Below, one piece after another: positions 5,558 to 13,372 of a DNA stretch of 19,602 nt. The notes beneath the pieces were generated by a model. It ran no database searches, was not told the origin of the DNA, and saw only the letters and a list, made by a program, of their open reading frames with translations. The stretch is from an uncultured Lachnospiraceae bacterium (GTDB taxonomy: Bacteria; Bacillota; Clostridia; Lachnospirales; Lachnospiraceae): assembly GCA_910584725.1 (NCBI GenBank), contig CAJUBE010000018.1:1-19602 (forward strand), written 5' to 3'. Within the stretch, counting starts at the first letter, position 1. Each line of letters starts with the position of its first letter. The translations under genes were made by a program, and so were the position numbers.

Positions 5558-6742
5558 TTACAGATTATCTGATATCCAGTCACCGATGAATTCAGAACCA
5601 ACCTGATATCCACCCATCTGTGCATGATGTTGTGCCGTCGATTCAGTATCAAAACACTTATATTCCTTTTCACAATTTGTCAGGGCGTCAAAGAATATTT
5701 TGGCACTTCCCTTATTGATCTCCGCAGTCCCATCTAGAACTAACGTTTTACAGGTAATAAGATCCATAATACCTGTATTGTCATACTTCTTAAGCTCTTC
5801 TATTATTCCATCCCGTGGCACACCATGTTTCCATGCATAATCATCCATCAGGCTATATACCATCTTGGGCCTGATCATTGCAGGAAGTTTCATTACTTTA
5901 TCAAATATTCCCGCGAAATGTGTTCCCCAGGCAATATTTCCTGTGTCTGTAATACAAACCTTTATTCTCTTTTCATATGCACAAGCCCTGGGTAATAAAA
6001 ATGCTCCAAAACTGAATCCAATAGCCCCAATTCTATTTTCGTCAATACAGTCAAACTGCCCTAAAGCATAATTGATAACCGGAGTCATTACGTTTTCAAA
6101 GTCTGGTCTAAATGGCATATGATTTACCCGCAGTGGTACACCCTGTCCCGGGCCATCGAAACAAAGGCAGTGAATACCTCTTTTTAACAGCCCGTCATAA
6201 AGCCACCTTGTATCCTCTGCCCATGTATCCCGTCCTGGGACAAGGATAACAACCGGTGCCTTATCTTTGGCAGCCGACGATTGATAAAAATGTCCCGGAA
6301 GGGTTTCATCCTCATACGGGATGTCAATTGCAACACCAGGATAACCGGATATCCTCAAATAATCCTCATAACATTTTGCCGCAATTCCAGCATACTTCTC
6401 TATTCTTTCATCCTTTGGCTGATTAAAGCAAATAAGAGAAGTTCTCCAGTAAGTAGATGCCCGCAGATATAATTCGGCTGCAGAAATCAAATGTCCCTTC
6501 TGTTCTTTTTCCCCTGCCTGCTCCTGCAGCTTTTTTGCTAAGCCAGACCACTTATCAATCCATGATTCTTCACTGGAATCCGTAAGCTGGCAATATATTT
6601 CCATTACTTCTCCAATATCGGTCATCCCAAAAGGTGCGCATCCAAGCAGATGCTTTGCCAGTGCATCCATCATAACATGTGAATGAAAATGTACATCCTG
6701 CCAATGTGTCCCCGGTTTCAAATTCGATTTTACTTTTGGCAT
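5558..6742 (-). CDS. Alpha/beta hydrolase (FrsA / DUF1100-like esterase)
   Basis: 394-residue serine hydrolase. A helical N-terminal part of about 150 residues (start MPKVKSNLKPGTHWQDVHFH) is followed by the alpha/beta core. PVVILVPGRDTWAED is the oxyanion-hole strand and FDGPGQGVPL the typical acyl-hydrolase loop. Ser244 in GFSFGA is the nucleophile elbow, Asp337 in LVLDGTAE the acid, and His372/His373 in AQHHAQMGG the base. This layout is that of FrsA-like and 2,6-dihydroxypseudooxynicotine-hydrolase-like enzymes (family knowledge); the substrate cannot be told from sequence. Its ATG overlaps the marR stop as TAATG with GGAGG seven bases upstream, so translation is coupled to the regulator. 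It may process the ligand that MarR senses. Confidence 0.88.
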   Translation of the reverse strand: MPKVKSNLKPGTHWQDVHFHSHVMMDALAKHLLGCAPFGMTDIGEVMEIYCQLTDSSEESWIDKWSGLAKKLQEQAGEKEQKGHLISAAELYLRASTYWRTSLICFNQPKDERIEKYAGIAAKCYEDYLRISGYPGVAIDIPYEDETLPGHFYQSSAAKDKAPVVILVPGRDTWAEDTRWLYDGLLKRGIHCLCFDGPGQGVPLRVNHMPFRPDFENVMTPVINYALGQFDCIDENRIGAIGFSFGAFLLPRACAYEKRIKVCITDTGNIAWGTHFAGIFDKVMKLPAMIRPKMVYSLMDDYAWKHGVPRDGIIEELKKYDNTGIMDLITCKTLVLDGTAEINKGSAKIFFDALTNCEKEYKCFDTESTAQHHAQMGGYQVGSEFIGDWISDNL

Positions 6743-7185
6743 TATTGTCCCTCCTTGTCATCAATTCCATTTATTAACTTAACATGTTCTGTGATGATCG
6801 CCAGATTTTTTTCAAACTGAATCACTTCCTCGTCATTCATTGGAGTATTGCATATTTTCATCCACTTTTTCTGAATTGATTCCATAAGCGGCTTATATTT
6901 ATATGCTTTATCAGTCAGATAAACCCTCTTAGCCCTACGGTCTGATTCATCCGGTTTGCGAATAATGATACCCTTTTTTTCCAGATTCTGCATTGATCTT
7001 GCTGTTGCTGCTTTATCAACACAAAAATCCTTCGCTAAATCATCCTGTGTAACACCATCTTCTATAAACAGAGTTCCAAGATACATTAAATCCGTTGAAT
7101 TTAATTCAACTCCTGATAACTCATGATTAAGGAAAAGATTAAATTGTCTGTACAAAATATTTATGTTTTTTCCAATCGTGTTCAT
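6742..7185 (-). CDS. MarR-family transcriptional regulator
   Basis: 147-residue winged-helix repressor. The recognition region is DGVTQDDLAKDFCVDKAATA with RSMQNLEKKGIIIRKPDESD for helix 4 and the wing start, then RRAKRVYLTDKAYKY, all standard for MarR. The N- and C-terminal helices (IGKNINILYRQFNLFLN; FEKNLAIITEHVKLI) would form the dimer. A clear operator-promoter lies immediately upstream, so autoregulation of the marR-hydrolase-flavodoxin-DUF4405-nitroreductase operon is very likely. RBS GGAGG is five bases from the ATG. Cys65 and Cys127 (approximate positions; the only ones I see) could allow redox sensing, but that is speculative. Confidence 0.93.
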   Translation of the reverse strand: MNTIGKNINILYRQFNLFLNHELSGVELNSTDLMYLGTLFIEDGVTQDDLAKDFCVDKAATARSMQNLEKKGIIIRKPDESDRRAKRVYLTDKAYKYKPLMESIQKKWMKICNTPMNDEEVIQFEKNLAIITEHVKLINGIDDKEGQ

Positions 7186-7196
7186 GTTAGCCTCCG

Positions 7197-7246
7197 TATA
7201 GTTGATGTGTCAACTATAACACAGTTTTGTTGATGTGTCAACTATA
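7197..7246 (-). promoter_or_regulatory. Tandem palindromic MarR operators over the operon promoter
   Basis: Perfect palindrome TATAGTTGA-TGTG-TCAACTATA spans 7197-7218. A second copy of its core (GTTGA-TGTG-TCAAC plus TATA) spans 7229-7246, 28 bp away. On the minus strand the -35 TTGACA (7236-7241) lies in the distal operator and the -10 TATAGT (7213-7218) in the proximal one, with a 17-bp spacer. Repressor on either site would block polymerase. The start point would be near 7206, about 20 nt from the marR ATG. Confidence 0.9.
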
Positions 7247-7251
7247 TAGGC

Positions 7252-7489
7252 AATGGCTTATTCGCAAATTTCCATACACTAAAAAGGCCAACAACCTTTC
7301 AGTCATTGACCTTTCCTGTGTTGGATCTCTTTCAAATAATATCGCACCAATTCCGCACCAATTTAACATGGATATATAAAAATCCGCATGAACTTTTATG
7401 AAACCTCAAATCCCGCAAAGCATTGTAAACACTGAGGTTTATAGACATTTATGAAAATCCATGAAGATATGAATCCAGTCCCGCGTATT
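7252..7489. other. Intergenic region with tail-end hairpin and TTCAT-rich stretch
   Basis: No gene is supported except a short frame at 7396-7506. A minus-strand hairpin AAAGGTCAA ... TTGGCCTTT(TT) at 7281-7314 resembles an intrinsic terminator (9 bp with one G-U, 14-nt loop). Upstream of it on the minus strand come AATTGGTGCGGAATTGGTGC and several TTCAT-rich segments. A partly similar layout follows the other repeat copy (8440-8690): AATTGGTACGTGATAGGTAC and then a hairpin. These may be integrase-end or att-like sequences; unproven. Confidence 0.35.
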
Positions 7490-7506
7490 ACGATGCCCAG
7501 TTTCAT
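7396..7506 (-). pseudogene. Truncated 36-codon frame starting MKLGIVI (copy 1)
   Basis: It has GGAGG-RBS and promoter from the 110-bp repeat. The first seven codons (MKLGIVI) match those of the frame at 8640-8708, after which the two diverge completely. The remainder does not look like a folded protein. It is probably the 5' stump of a gene cut at codon 7. Confidence 0.35.
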
Positions 7507-7599
7507 GATATTTTAATCCTCCGTGTTTCCTAAAAATAGAAAGCTTTAACAGCTATGATAGTATAGCACAGTAAAGCTCTATTCATCAAGCATTATCGT
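7490..7599. repeat. 110-bp direct repeat, copy 1
   Basis: Matches 8692-8801 at 108 of 110 positions in the same orientation, 1,202 bp apart. It contains the last codons of dinD (TIMLDE, stop at 7579-7581), a promoter, an RBS and a MKLGIVI start. dinD and its upstream region lie between the two copies. Confidence 0.95.
7560..7589 (-). promoter_or_regulatory. Promoter in repeat copy 1
   Basis: -35 TTGATG (7584-7589) inside the dinD C-terminal codons, 18-bp spacer, extended -10 TGC-TATACT (hexamer 7560-7565). Reads into the MKLGIVI stump at 7506. Confidence 0.55.
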
Positions 7600-8439
7600 C
7601 CCCTTCTTCGCTTTCGCCTTGAGTCTCGCCATCTGCTCTCGCTCAATTTCCTGAATACTTTTCTCCGGTTTTGGCAAGTTCTCCGGCATCGTTCCGCCGA
7701 TTTTCTCAATCGCCGTGCGTACTTCTTTTCCAACATTATAATGTACGCTTGTCGCTATATCAGCCCCCTGTATGTTGTCTTTCCTCAGTTTCTCCTCTGT
7801 TTGGGAAATGCGGAAAAGATTAGCGATAAGCTCTGTACTTCCCATATAATCGAGAATTTTCTGTCCAACTTGAAGTTCCTTTCTTGCATGAATGTCTTCT
7901 ACATCCAACCCGCCATAAAGTCCCATATATCCAGCATTTTGGAATATTGCAAATTCTTCATTCGTAATCACTCCGGCGTCATGCGCCGTTTCCGCCAAAA
8001 GCTGATTCCATTGCTTGATGTCTCCACGAACAACAAGACGTCTTCTATCCTCATCTAGCTGATTAAAATGGTCGGCAACTTCCTGTCGATAGGTCTGTAT
8101 CGCGAAATAAGTCTGTCCTAAGGCGATTACTTCTTTTCTTGGATCTCCGTTTTGCACAATGAGATAACAGGCATATCTTGAAAGTTCATAATCTTTTATC
8201 GGCTTGTTCGTTGCACCTGCATCTACGATTTTCCTGACCTCGGGAAAATCGTCAGATACATTGTGTCCGCTATTTTCACAGGCAATCATCGCACGCCCGA
8301 TTACTTTTGAAAAATTTTCCCATTTTGAATAATTTAACGCATCCGCCAACTCTCGCGCGCTCCAAAACTCCGAACCATCTTCTCTGATGCGCTTAATATC
8401 TTCAAATTTCTTATATTCCTTTGCTTTCAATTCCGTCAT
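7579..8439 (-). CDS. dinD: DNA damage-inducible protein D (DinD)
   Basis: 286-residue DinD-family protein. The N-terminal Bro-N-like block starts at about residue 12 (FEDIKRIREDGSEFWSARELADALNYSKWENF). It continues with the family signature region KDYELSRYACYLIVQNGDPRK (about 82-102) and LGQTYFAIQTYRQE (about 107-120). The C-terminal half carries ETAHDAGVITNEEFAIFQNAGYMGLYGGL, also characteristic. E. coli DinD (about 274 residues) inhibits RecA filament activity in the SOS response (family knowledge). GGAGG lies 9-10 nt before the ATG. I see no GAACNNNNGTTC-type LexA box upstream; instead a 10-bp hairpin sits in the leader. The last six codons lie in the 110-bp repeat. The ending KAKAKKGTIMLDE looks complete. 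Confidence 0.92.
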   Translation of the reverse strand: MTELKAKEYKKFEDIKRIREDGSEFWSARELADALNYSKWENFSKVIGRAMIACENSGHNVSDDFPEVRKIVDAGATNKPIKDYELSRYACYLIVQNGDPRKEVIALGQTYFAIQTYRQEVADHFNQLDEDRRRLVVRGDIKQWNQLLAETAHDAGVITNEEFAIFQNAGYMGLYGGLDVEDIHARKELQVGQKILDYMGSTELIANLFRISQTEEKLRKDNIQGADIATSVHYNVGKEVRTAIEKIGGTMPENLPKPEKSIQEIEREQMARLKAKAKKGTIMLDE

Positions 8440-8464
8440 ACAATAAATTCCTCCAACATTTCAG

Positions 8465-8499
8465 AAAGGACAAGACATTTTTCATGCCTTGTCCTTTTT
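8465..8499 (+). terminator. Hairpin just upstream of dinD
   Basis: AAAGGACAAG (8465-8474) and CTTGTCCTTT (8488-8497) pair over 10 bp, with CAT/ATG extending the stem after one mismatch. On the plus strand TT-C follows, completing a TTTTT run, so it is a plausible terminator for plus-strand transcripts. On the minus strand it would lie in the dinD 5' leader or end an upstream transcript weakly. Confidence 0.5.
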
Positions 8500-8639
8500 C
8501 TCAGTATTAAGGCTCAACCTAACAGTTACCAGTTTCATTTCAATGTACCTATCACGTACCAATTTCGCATCAAACCTTATAAAGATATAAAGACTTACAT
8601 AGAAATCAAATTACCCTCAACCCTAGTATTTATCAACCT

Positions 8640-8708
8640 TCAAGTTATTTTATAGAGATACATGGATTTCCATGAAACAGCCTCATATATAACGATGCCT
8701 AGTTTCAT
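8640..8708 (-). pseudogene. Truncated 22-codon frame starting MKLGIVI (copy 2)
   Basis: Same promoter, RBS and first seven codons as the frame at 7396-7506, then unrelated sequence and a stop. Likely another 5' stump of the same gene, formed by duplication or integration at codon 7. Confidence 0.35.
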
Positions 8709-8801
8709 GATATCTTAATCCTCCGTGTTTCCTAAAAATAGAAAGCTTTAACAGCTATGATAGTATAGCACAGTAAAGCTCTATTCATCAAGCATTATCG
8801 T
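8692..8801. repeat. 110-bp direct repeat, copy 2
   Basis: Two mismatches to 7490-7599. Its right end begins in the codons TIMLDE, here fused to a different upstream frame (8781-8840) rather than to dinD. Confidence 0.95.
8762..8791 (-). promoter_or_regulatory. Promoter in repeat copy 2
   Basis: -35 TTGATG (8786-8791), 18-bp spacer, extended -10 TGC-TATACT (hexamer 8762-8767), identical to the copy-1 promoter. Confidence 0.55.
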
Positions 8802-8840
8802 ATCTGCCTGAATCCGCAAGGGTTGCAATTCATAATACAT
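8781..8840 (-). pseudogene. Chimeric 19-codon frame: unknown N-terminus joined to DinD C-terminus
   Basis: Encodes MYYELQPLRIQADTIMLDE with a GGAGG-type RBS, 13 nt after the transglutaminase stop. The last six residues (TIMLDE) and the stop are those of DinD, supplied by repeat copy 2. The first 13 look like the start of an unrelated gene. This is a deletion junction, not a functional gene, though it could still be translated as the last frame of the operon. Confidence 0.5.
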
Positions 8841-8853
8841 CCGCGCCCCTCCC

Positions 8854-11106
8854 TCACATCATATACAGCTTAATCTTGTAAATCCAATATCTTCTCCCCT
8901 TTTTCTGACGCAAAATCCCCATCAGTTCCCCTCTTACTTCCAAGCATTCTTCAAACTCGCTTTCTCCCGCCTCCCGTGTCCCGTACAAAATACTTTCATA
9001 GGTTTCGATAAACCCAGTCGGTATGTCCGCTCCGTCACCATCTCTCCTGATGCACTCCACCAGTTCGTGATATGTTTCCGACGGCTCCCTGTCATACCCA
9101 AGCATCGACAAAATCTGCAGATTTCTCAGCACAGCCTGTCTGTATCTTTCGCTCAGACTCCTTCTTCTATCGCGATAGTTTTCACTCAGCTTTTCTATGA
9201 CAAAGACGAAAACTCCCGTTACCAAAAGAAACGCTGCGCCGATGAACAGATAGCGGAGCCAATTTTTCAGTTCCTGAAGCCGCTCCTTTTCCTCCTCCAT
9301 CTGCCCGTCAGAAACTTCCACATCCTCAACGCTGTTTTCCTCCGCTTCCGGATTTTGTGTCTGTGCTGCATAGTCCCTTGGACCCGGTTTTCCCTCCTCC
9401 GCCGGATACCGTCTGACGCCATATCCCGGAGTCGGCTCAAAGGGAATCCAGCCCTTGCCTTCCACATACACTTCCGGCCACGCATGAGCCATACCGGAAT
9501 AAACCTCCGTCTCCTCTGCGGTTCCCATCGGAACACAAAAGCCCTGCACATATCTTGTCGGAAATCCCTCCGCCCTTGCAAGCAGCACAAAGGCAGTCGC
9601 ATAGTAGGTGCAAAAACCCTCCGGACTCTCTGTCAGAAAATAGTTAAGAAAACCCTGCGCATCCGTCACCTCTTCTGGCAGCCCTCCCGGATTCGTATTA
9701 TATTTCATATGTGCCAGAGCCTCTTCTATGCAAAACAGCCTGTCAACGCCATTCTCCGCGTCTTTCGTGACAGCCGCGACCCACTCCTGCGTCTCGGGGC
9801 TTAATGCCGTCTCTTTCAAATAATAATCCCGTATCTTCTCTCTGTATGCGCCAAGTTCCTCATATGTAATCTCATCTTTCGTATACTTCTTTGCCGTGCG
9901 CTCCCACAGCTCTTCCCGTTCCGCCAGATCGCTTTGCAGGAAATCCCGCATCGCATCTCTCCCCATATCCATCCGGCAGTATTGAAAGGAATATTCCGTG
10001 CCATGCTCCGCCTTTTTGTCAAACACAAGATCCGCCCCTCTTTGACGATAGGCTGATCTTGACTTTATTTTCCACGTCTTGGAAGGCGCCAGAAGATAAT
10101 CGGTGCGAAAATGCCGGTATTCCGACTCCGCCCGGACACTATTATTAAAAATCGGATGATCCGGGCTGATTTTCGCATACGCTTCCAGAGCACAGACCGT
10201 TTCTATCGTATCAAGCAGTCTTTCTCGTCCGTCCGCCTCATTTGTGCTTTTCCACTCTCTCCCGTCAAAGGAATCGTAGATCTTTCCGGTAAGATATAAA
10301 GGCTGTTTTTTCCCCGGTGAAGTTTCAATCACCATAATATTTTTATTATCCACAGTGACATTGGAAAAAAGAGCCGCGTTTTCGGAAAAACCGCTGATGG
10401 ACCCATTCAAATCCTCGTCATTTCTATTGACAAAATTTTCAACGCAGATCGTGATTGTCTCTTCTGCGCGCCGATACAGATTGACAAGCCACTGCCAGCC
10501 ATAGGGGGTCTCCGGTGCCGGCATCAGACACAGAATACAAAAATACAAAGCCAAAAATGGCGTTATCCAAACCAGATATGCCTGTGCCTTTTCCCTTTTG
10601 TTCTTTCTGCAGACAATCCTGATATACTCTGTCAACGTCATCACGGCATACAGCATGAAAAGTCCAACTCCCATTTTGGGCACATGCCGTTTCGCAAAAA
10701 GAGAATAAAGAAGTAAGATGCACATCATAACAGTAAATGAGATTTGCAGGAAAAAATATTTCTCAAACAGAAGCTGCAGTACACAGGCAAAAACTCCCAA
10801 AACAAAAACCCGCAGAAAACCGTGGCGGGCAAGAACCCATCCTGCGAAATTTTCCCTGCCCGCCACGCCAAACAGCAGGGCAAGGAACAGCATAATGGAA
10901 AGAAACGCATAAATCTGCTGTTGTCTGTTCAATCTTTTTACAGCCAGAAACACACCAATCGTCAAAAACAATACCGCGAAATGTTTCCATGTCACGTCGT
11001 CCGCCACAAAAAAAGCGGAGAGCAAAAGAAGGATCGCGCCTGCAGACACATTCACGCAAAGCAGCCGATAGAGCAATTCAATTATCCTCTCATTGCTTTT
11101 TTTCAT
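8854..11106 (-). CDS. Transglutaminase-like membrane protein (TgpA / DUF4129 type)
   Basis: 750 residues. About six membrane helices fill residues 10-205. They are followed by a large extracytoplasmic part with a transglutaminase-like core: Cys499 in PEGFCTYYATAFVLLARAEG, His541 in MAHAWPEVYV, and Glu557 in PFEPTPG where many relatives have Asp. An acidic linker (about 575-612), another membrane helix (about 613-637) and a cytoplasmic DUF4129-like tail (about 645-740) follow. This is the standard TgpA layout, a cell-surface cysteine protease or transglutaminase of unknown substrate (family knowledge). The ATG at 11106 overlaps the DUF58 stop as TGATG; a GTG one codon earlier is possible. It is the third gene of the moxR-DUF58-tgpA operon, a widely conserved trio. 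Confidence 0.92.
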   Translation of the reverse strand: MKKSNERIIELLYRLLCVNVSAGAILLLLSAFFVADDVTWKHFAVLFLTIGVFLAVKRLNRQQQIYAFLSIMLFLALLFGVAGRENFAGWVLARHGFLRVFVLGVFACVLQLLFEKYFFLQISFTVMMCILLLYSLFAKRHVPKMGVGLFMLYAVMTLTEYIRIVCRKNKREKAQAYLVWITPFLALYFCILCLMPAPETPYGWQWLVNLYRRAEETITICVENFVNRNDEDLNGSISGFSENAALFSNVTVDNKNIMVIETSPGKKQPLYLTGKIYDSFDGREWKSTNEADGRERLLDTIETVCALEAYAKISPDHPIFNNSVRAESEYRHFRTDYLLAPSKTWKIKSRSAYRQRGADLVFDKKAEHGTEYSFQYCRMDMGRDAMRDFLQSDLAEREELWERTAKKYTKDEITYEELGAYREKIRDYYLKETALSPETQEWVAAVTKDAENGVDRLFCIEEALAHMKYNTNPGGLPEEVTDAQGFLNYFLTESPEGFCTYYATAFVLLARAEGFPTRYVQGFCVPMGTAEETEVYSGMAHAWPEVYVEGKGWIPFEPTPGYGVRRYPAEEGKPGPRDYAAQTQNPEAEENSVEDVEVSDGQMEEEKERLQELKNWLRYLFIGAAFLLVTGVFVFVIEKLSENYRDRRRSLSERYRQAVLRNLQILSMLGYDREPSETYHELVECIRRDGDGADIPTGFIETYESILYGTREAGESEFEECLEVRGELMGILRQKKGRRYWIYKIKLYMM

Positions 11107-12272
11107 CACAGTATCTCCTCAAGCCTGTCCTGCGGCGTGATTGCAATAATTCGTCTGTTAGCGTCGCTCATGGCACAAAAGTCGTCCATATTTTCTTCCG
11201 TAACCACATAAAAAACTACGATAATCCCATTTTCAGATATCCGCTTCGCCATTTCCAACATTTCATAATCTATCTTTTGCAGAACAAAGAAAACCACATG
11301 CTGATTCAGTACCGTTCCACTGTTGAGCATATGGCGGATTCTGTTCTTCGTATCTTCCGCTTTGTCAAACTCCAGTTCCTTGGTCAATTCATAAAAATCC
11401 CCAAAATCCCTGATACCGTTTACACATTTTTGTCCAAACTTATCCCGGCTGCAGCATACCGTGACAGGTATACTTTTTTCCGACAGGAAAAGGGTCAGCG
11501 CCAAAACCGTTTCCAACAGACGGTTTTCCAGAGGAAGATAAACCGGGGGTCTTTCATCATATCTGTGCGTATCAAAAAAAAGAAGCGCCCCTTCTTTTTC
11601 CTCGCCAATCAGTCTTCTCGACATAAGCTTCTGCTCTCTGGCCGTCGCCTTCCAGTGAATCTGTTTCAGCGCATCCCCACTGACATACTCCCTTGTGACG
11701 ATATCGAGCTCCGTTGCATGTGCCGCAATCTCCTTCTGTAACATGGCGCTGATATCTGAAACGCTTTTCAGTTCATAAATTCTGATCAGTTTAGGCGCTA
11801 CAATCACCTTTTTTGTTTCCCTTACTTCGCATCGCACACGAAACAGTCTGAGGAAGTCAGATATGGTAACCTCCTTAATTCCGACCTCGTATTCTCCCCT
11901 GTATCTGCATACGAAAGAAGTTTCATATCGGTATCTTTCTCCCGGCAGCAATTCATACTCCATTTTATCCGGCAATTCTTCCACATAGGAAAAATCGGAA
12001 AAGAAAGAAATTCCGATTGCGGCAAATGCAAATTTGTCTTCATTTTGCAGCACAAAATAATAGGGCACTGATTGACCGCTCACGATATTTCTGCTGCCAA
12101 TCTCCTGATAAACCCGATAGCGGCACCATACGCAGACAATATAAAAAAGTGAAAGAAACGGCAGCAAAGTAAGCGCAAAAAAGATGCCATAGCTTACCGT
12201 TCCTCCATAGAAGCTAATCGCCACCAATGACAAAAGCCAGAAACTCCCAAAAACAGCCCTTCGTTTTCTCAT
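11106..12272 (-). CDS. DUF58 domain-containing membrane protein
   Basis: 388 residues. Two hydrophobic helices near the N-terminus (about 9-25 and 29-46) are followed by a beta-rich segment and the DUF58 signature at about 194-212 (REYVSGDALKQIHWKATARE). After it comes a von Willebrand-like fold: GALLFFDTHRYDERPP carries an acidic DxH/D-type motif in place of a full MIDAS, then VLALTLFLSEKSIPVTVCC. DUF58 proteins work with MoxR ATPases, which are thought to chaperone or activate them (family knowledge). The gene starts 25 nt after moxR with two GGAG-type sites upstream, and its stop overlaps the next start. A surface-assembly role with the transglutaminase partner is inferred from context. 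Confidence 0.92.
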   Translation of the reverse strand: MRKRRAVFGSFWLLSLVAISFYGGTVSYGIFFALTLLPFLSLFYIVCVWCRYRVYQEIGSRNIVSGQSVPYYFVLQNEDKFAFAAIGISFFSDFSYVEELPDKMEYELLPGERYRYETSFVCRYRGEYEVGIKEVTISDFLRLFRVRCEVRETKKVIVAPKLIRIYELKSVSDISAMLQKEIAAHATELDIVTREYVSGDALKQIHWKATAREQKLMSRRLIGEEKEGALLFFDTHRYDERPPVYLPLENRLLETVLALTLFLSEKSIPVTVCCSRDKFGQKCVNGIRDFGDFYELTKELEFDKAEDTKNRIRHMLNSGTVLNQHVVFFVLQKIDYEMLEMAKRISENGIIVVFYVVTEENMDDFCAMSDANRRIIAITPQDRLEEIL

Positions 12273-12297
12273 ACAAAAAGCCTGCTCCTTCCTCCAT

Positions 12298-13230
12298 CTA
12301 CGCAGGTATCTTCGCTTTGATCAGTAAACTGTTTAAAATCTTCGCCGCGTCTTCCTTTTCCATCTCCGCTTTTGACGACAGACTCAGCCTGTGCAGCAAA
12401 ACTTCCATGGCGATCGCTTTCACGTCGTCCGGTTTCACATAGTCTCTGCCGCTTAAGAAGGCTTTTGCCTGTGACGCCCTGACAAGCGCCAGCATGGCTC
12501 TCGGACTGGCGCCGACCACAAATCTCTTCTCTTCCCTTGTCAAACGAATCATATCCTCTATGTAGCCGAGCAAGCTGTCTTTTACAAGAACTTCCGCCAC
12601 TTTTTTCCTGATGTCCTCTACGCATTGTGCGTCACACACCGGATCTATTTTTGAAACTTCTTTTCCGGCAAGAAAATCTGACGCCATTTTCATTTCCTGC
12701 TCCCTGTCCGGATATCCGATGGACAGTTTCATCATAAACCGGTCCATCTGCGCCTCCGGCAGCTGATAAGTCCCCAGATATTCCACCGGATTTTGCGTTG
12801 CAATCACCATAAAAGGTTTTTTTAGCGGATACACCGTTCCATCCACCGTCACCTGATTTTCTGACATTGCTTCCAACAGAGCCGCCTGTGTCTTCGGGGA
12901 AGTTCTGTTGATTTCATCCGCCAGAAGAATCTGATTCATCACCGCTCCGGCACGATACTCAAATTCTCCCGTTTTCATATTGTAAACAGAAAGCCCTACC
13001 ACATCCCCGGGTAAGGTATCCGGCGTAAACTGGATTCTGCCGAAACTGCACGCAATTACCTGCGCAAAGCACTTCGCCAACGTAGTCTTTCCGATGCCCG
13101 GCACGTCCTCTAACAGCACATGCCCGCCTGCCAGAAGGCAGATCAGCATGTTTTCCACTACGTCCTCTTTTCCCACGAAAAAATTGTTGATAGAATCCTT
13201 GATCTCATTTACTTTTTCATACTGCCACAT
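12298..13230 (-). CDS. MoxR-family AAA+ ATPase
   Basis: 310 residues starting MWQYEKVNEIKDSINNFFVGK. Walker A is EDVPGIGKTTLAK (about 40-52), Walker B ILLADEINRTSP (about 100-111), and sensor 1 IATQNPVEYLGTYQLPEAQMDRF (about 141-163). The C-terminal lid carries GASPRAMLALVRASQAKAFL. These are all MoxR hallmarks. The frame is open 50 codons further upstream (to 13380), but that extension is basic, low in conservation and has no RBS. The ATG at 13230 has GGGAGG nine bases before it and matches the family start. First gene of the moxR-DUF58-tgpA operon. The 140 bases upstream hold no clear promoter, so transcription may come from the promoter at 13584-13612. Confidence 0.94.
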   Translation of the reverse strand: MWQYEKVNEIKDSINNFFVGKEDVVENMLICLLAGGHVLLEDVPGIGKTTLAKCFAQVIACSFGRIQFTPDTLPGDVVGLSVYNMKTGEFEYRAGAVMNQILLADEINRTSPKTQAALLEAMSENQVTVDGTVYPLKKPFMVIATQNPVEYLGTYQLPEAQMDRFMMKLSIGYPDREQEMKMASDFLAGKEVSKIDPVCDAQCVEDIRKKVAEVLVKDSLLGYIEDMIRLTREEKRFVVGASPRAMLALVRASQAKAFLSGRDYVKPDDVKAIAMEVLLHRLSLSSKAEMEKEDAAKILNSLLIKAKIPA

Positions 13231-13372
13231 AGGTAATTTCCTCCCACGAGACAACGCCCCGCTCAACCTTTCGCCAAAAATCCTTAACATGATTATCTCA
13301 GCAATAAACCGCTTTCTTCTACCGGGTCTCCTCCCCGCACTGGCAAAGTAAAGCCTGCCCTCATAAACACCA

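Noticed and set aside
7396..7580. tRNA or other structured RNA gene between dinD and the MarR operon
   Set aside because: No cloverleaf or TYC-loop consensus could be made out; the conserved part is explained as a promoter-leader repeat.
10989..11741. 250-codon plus-strand frame across the transglutaminase/DUF58 junction
   Set aside because: No RBS or family features, and it spans the overlapping start/stop of two well-supported minus-strand genes.
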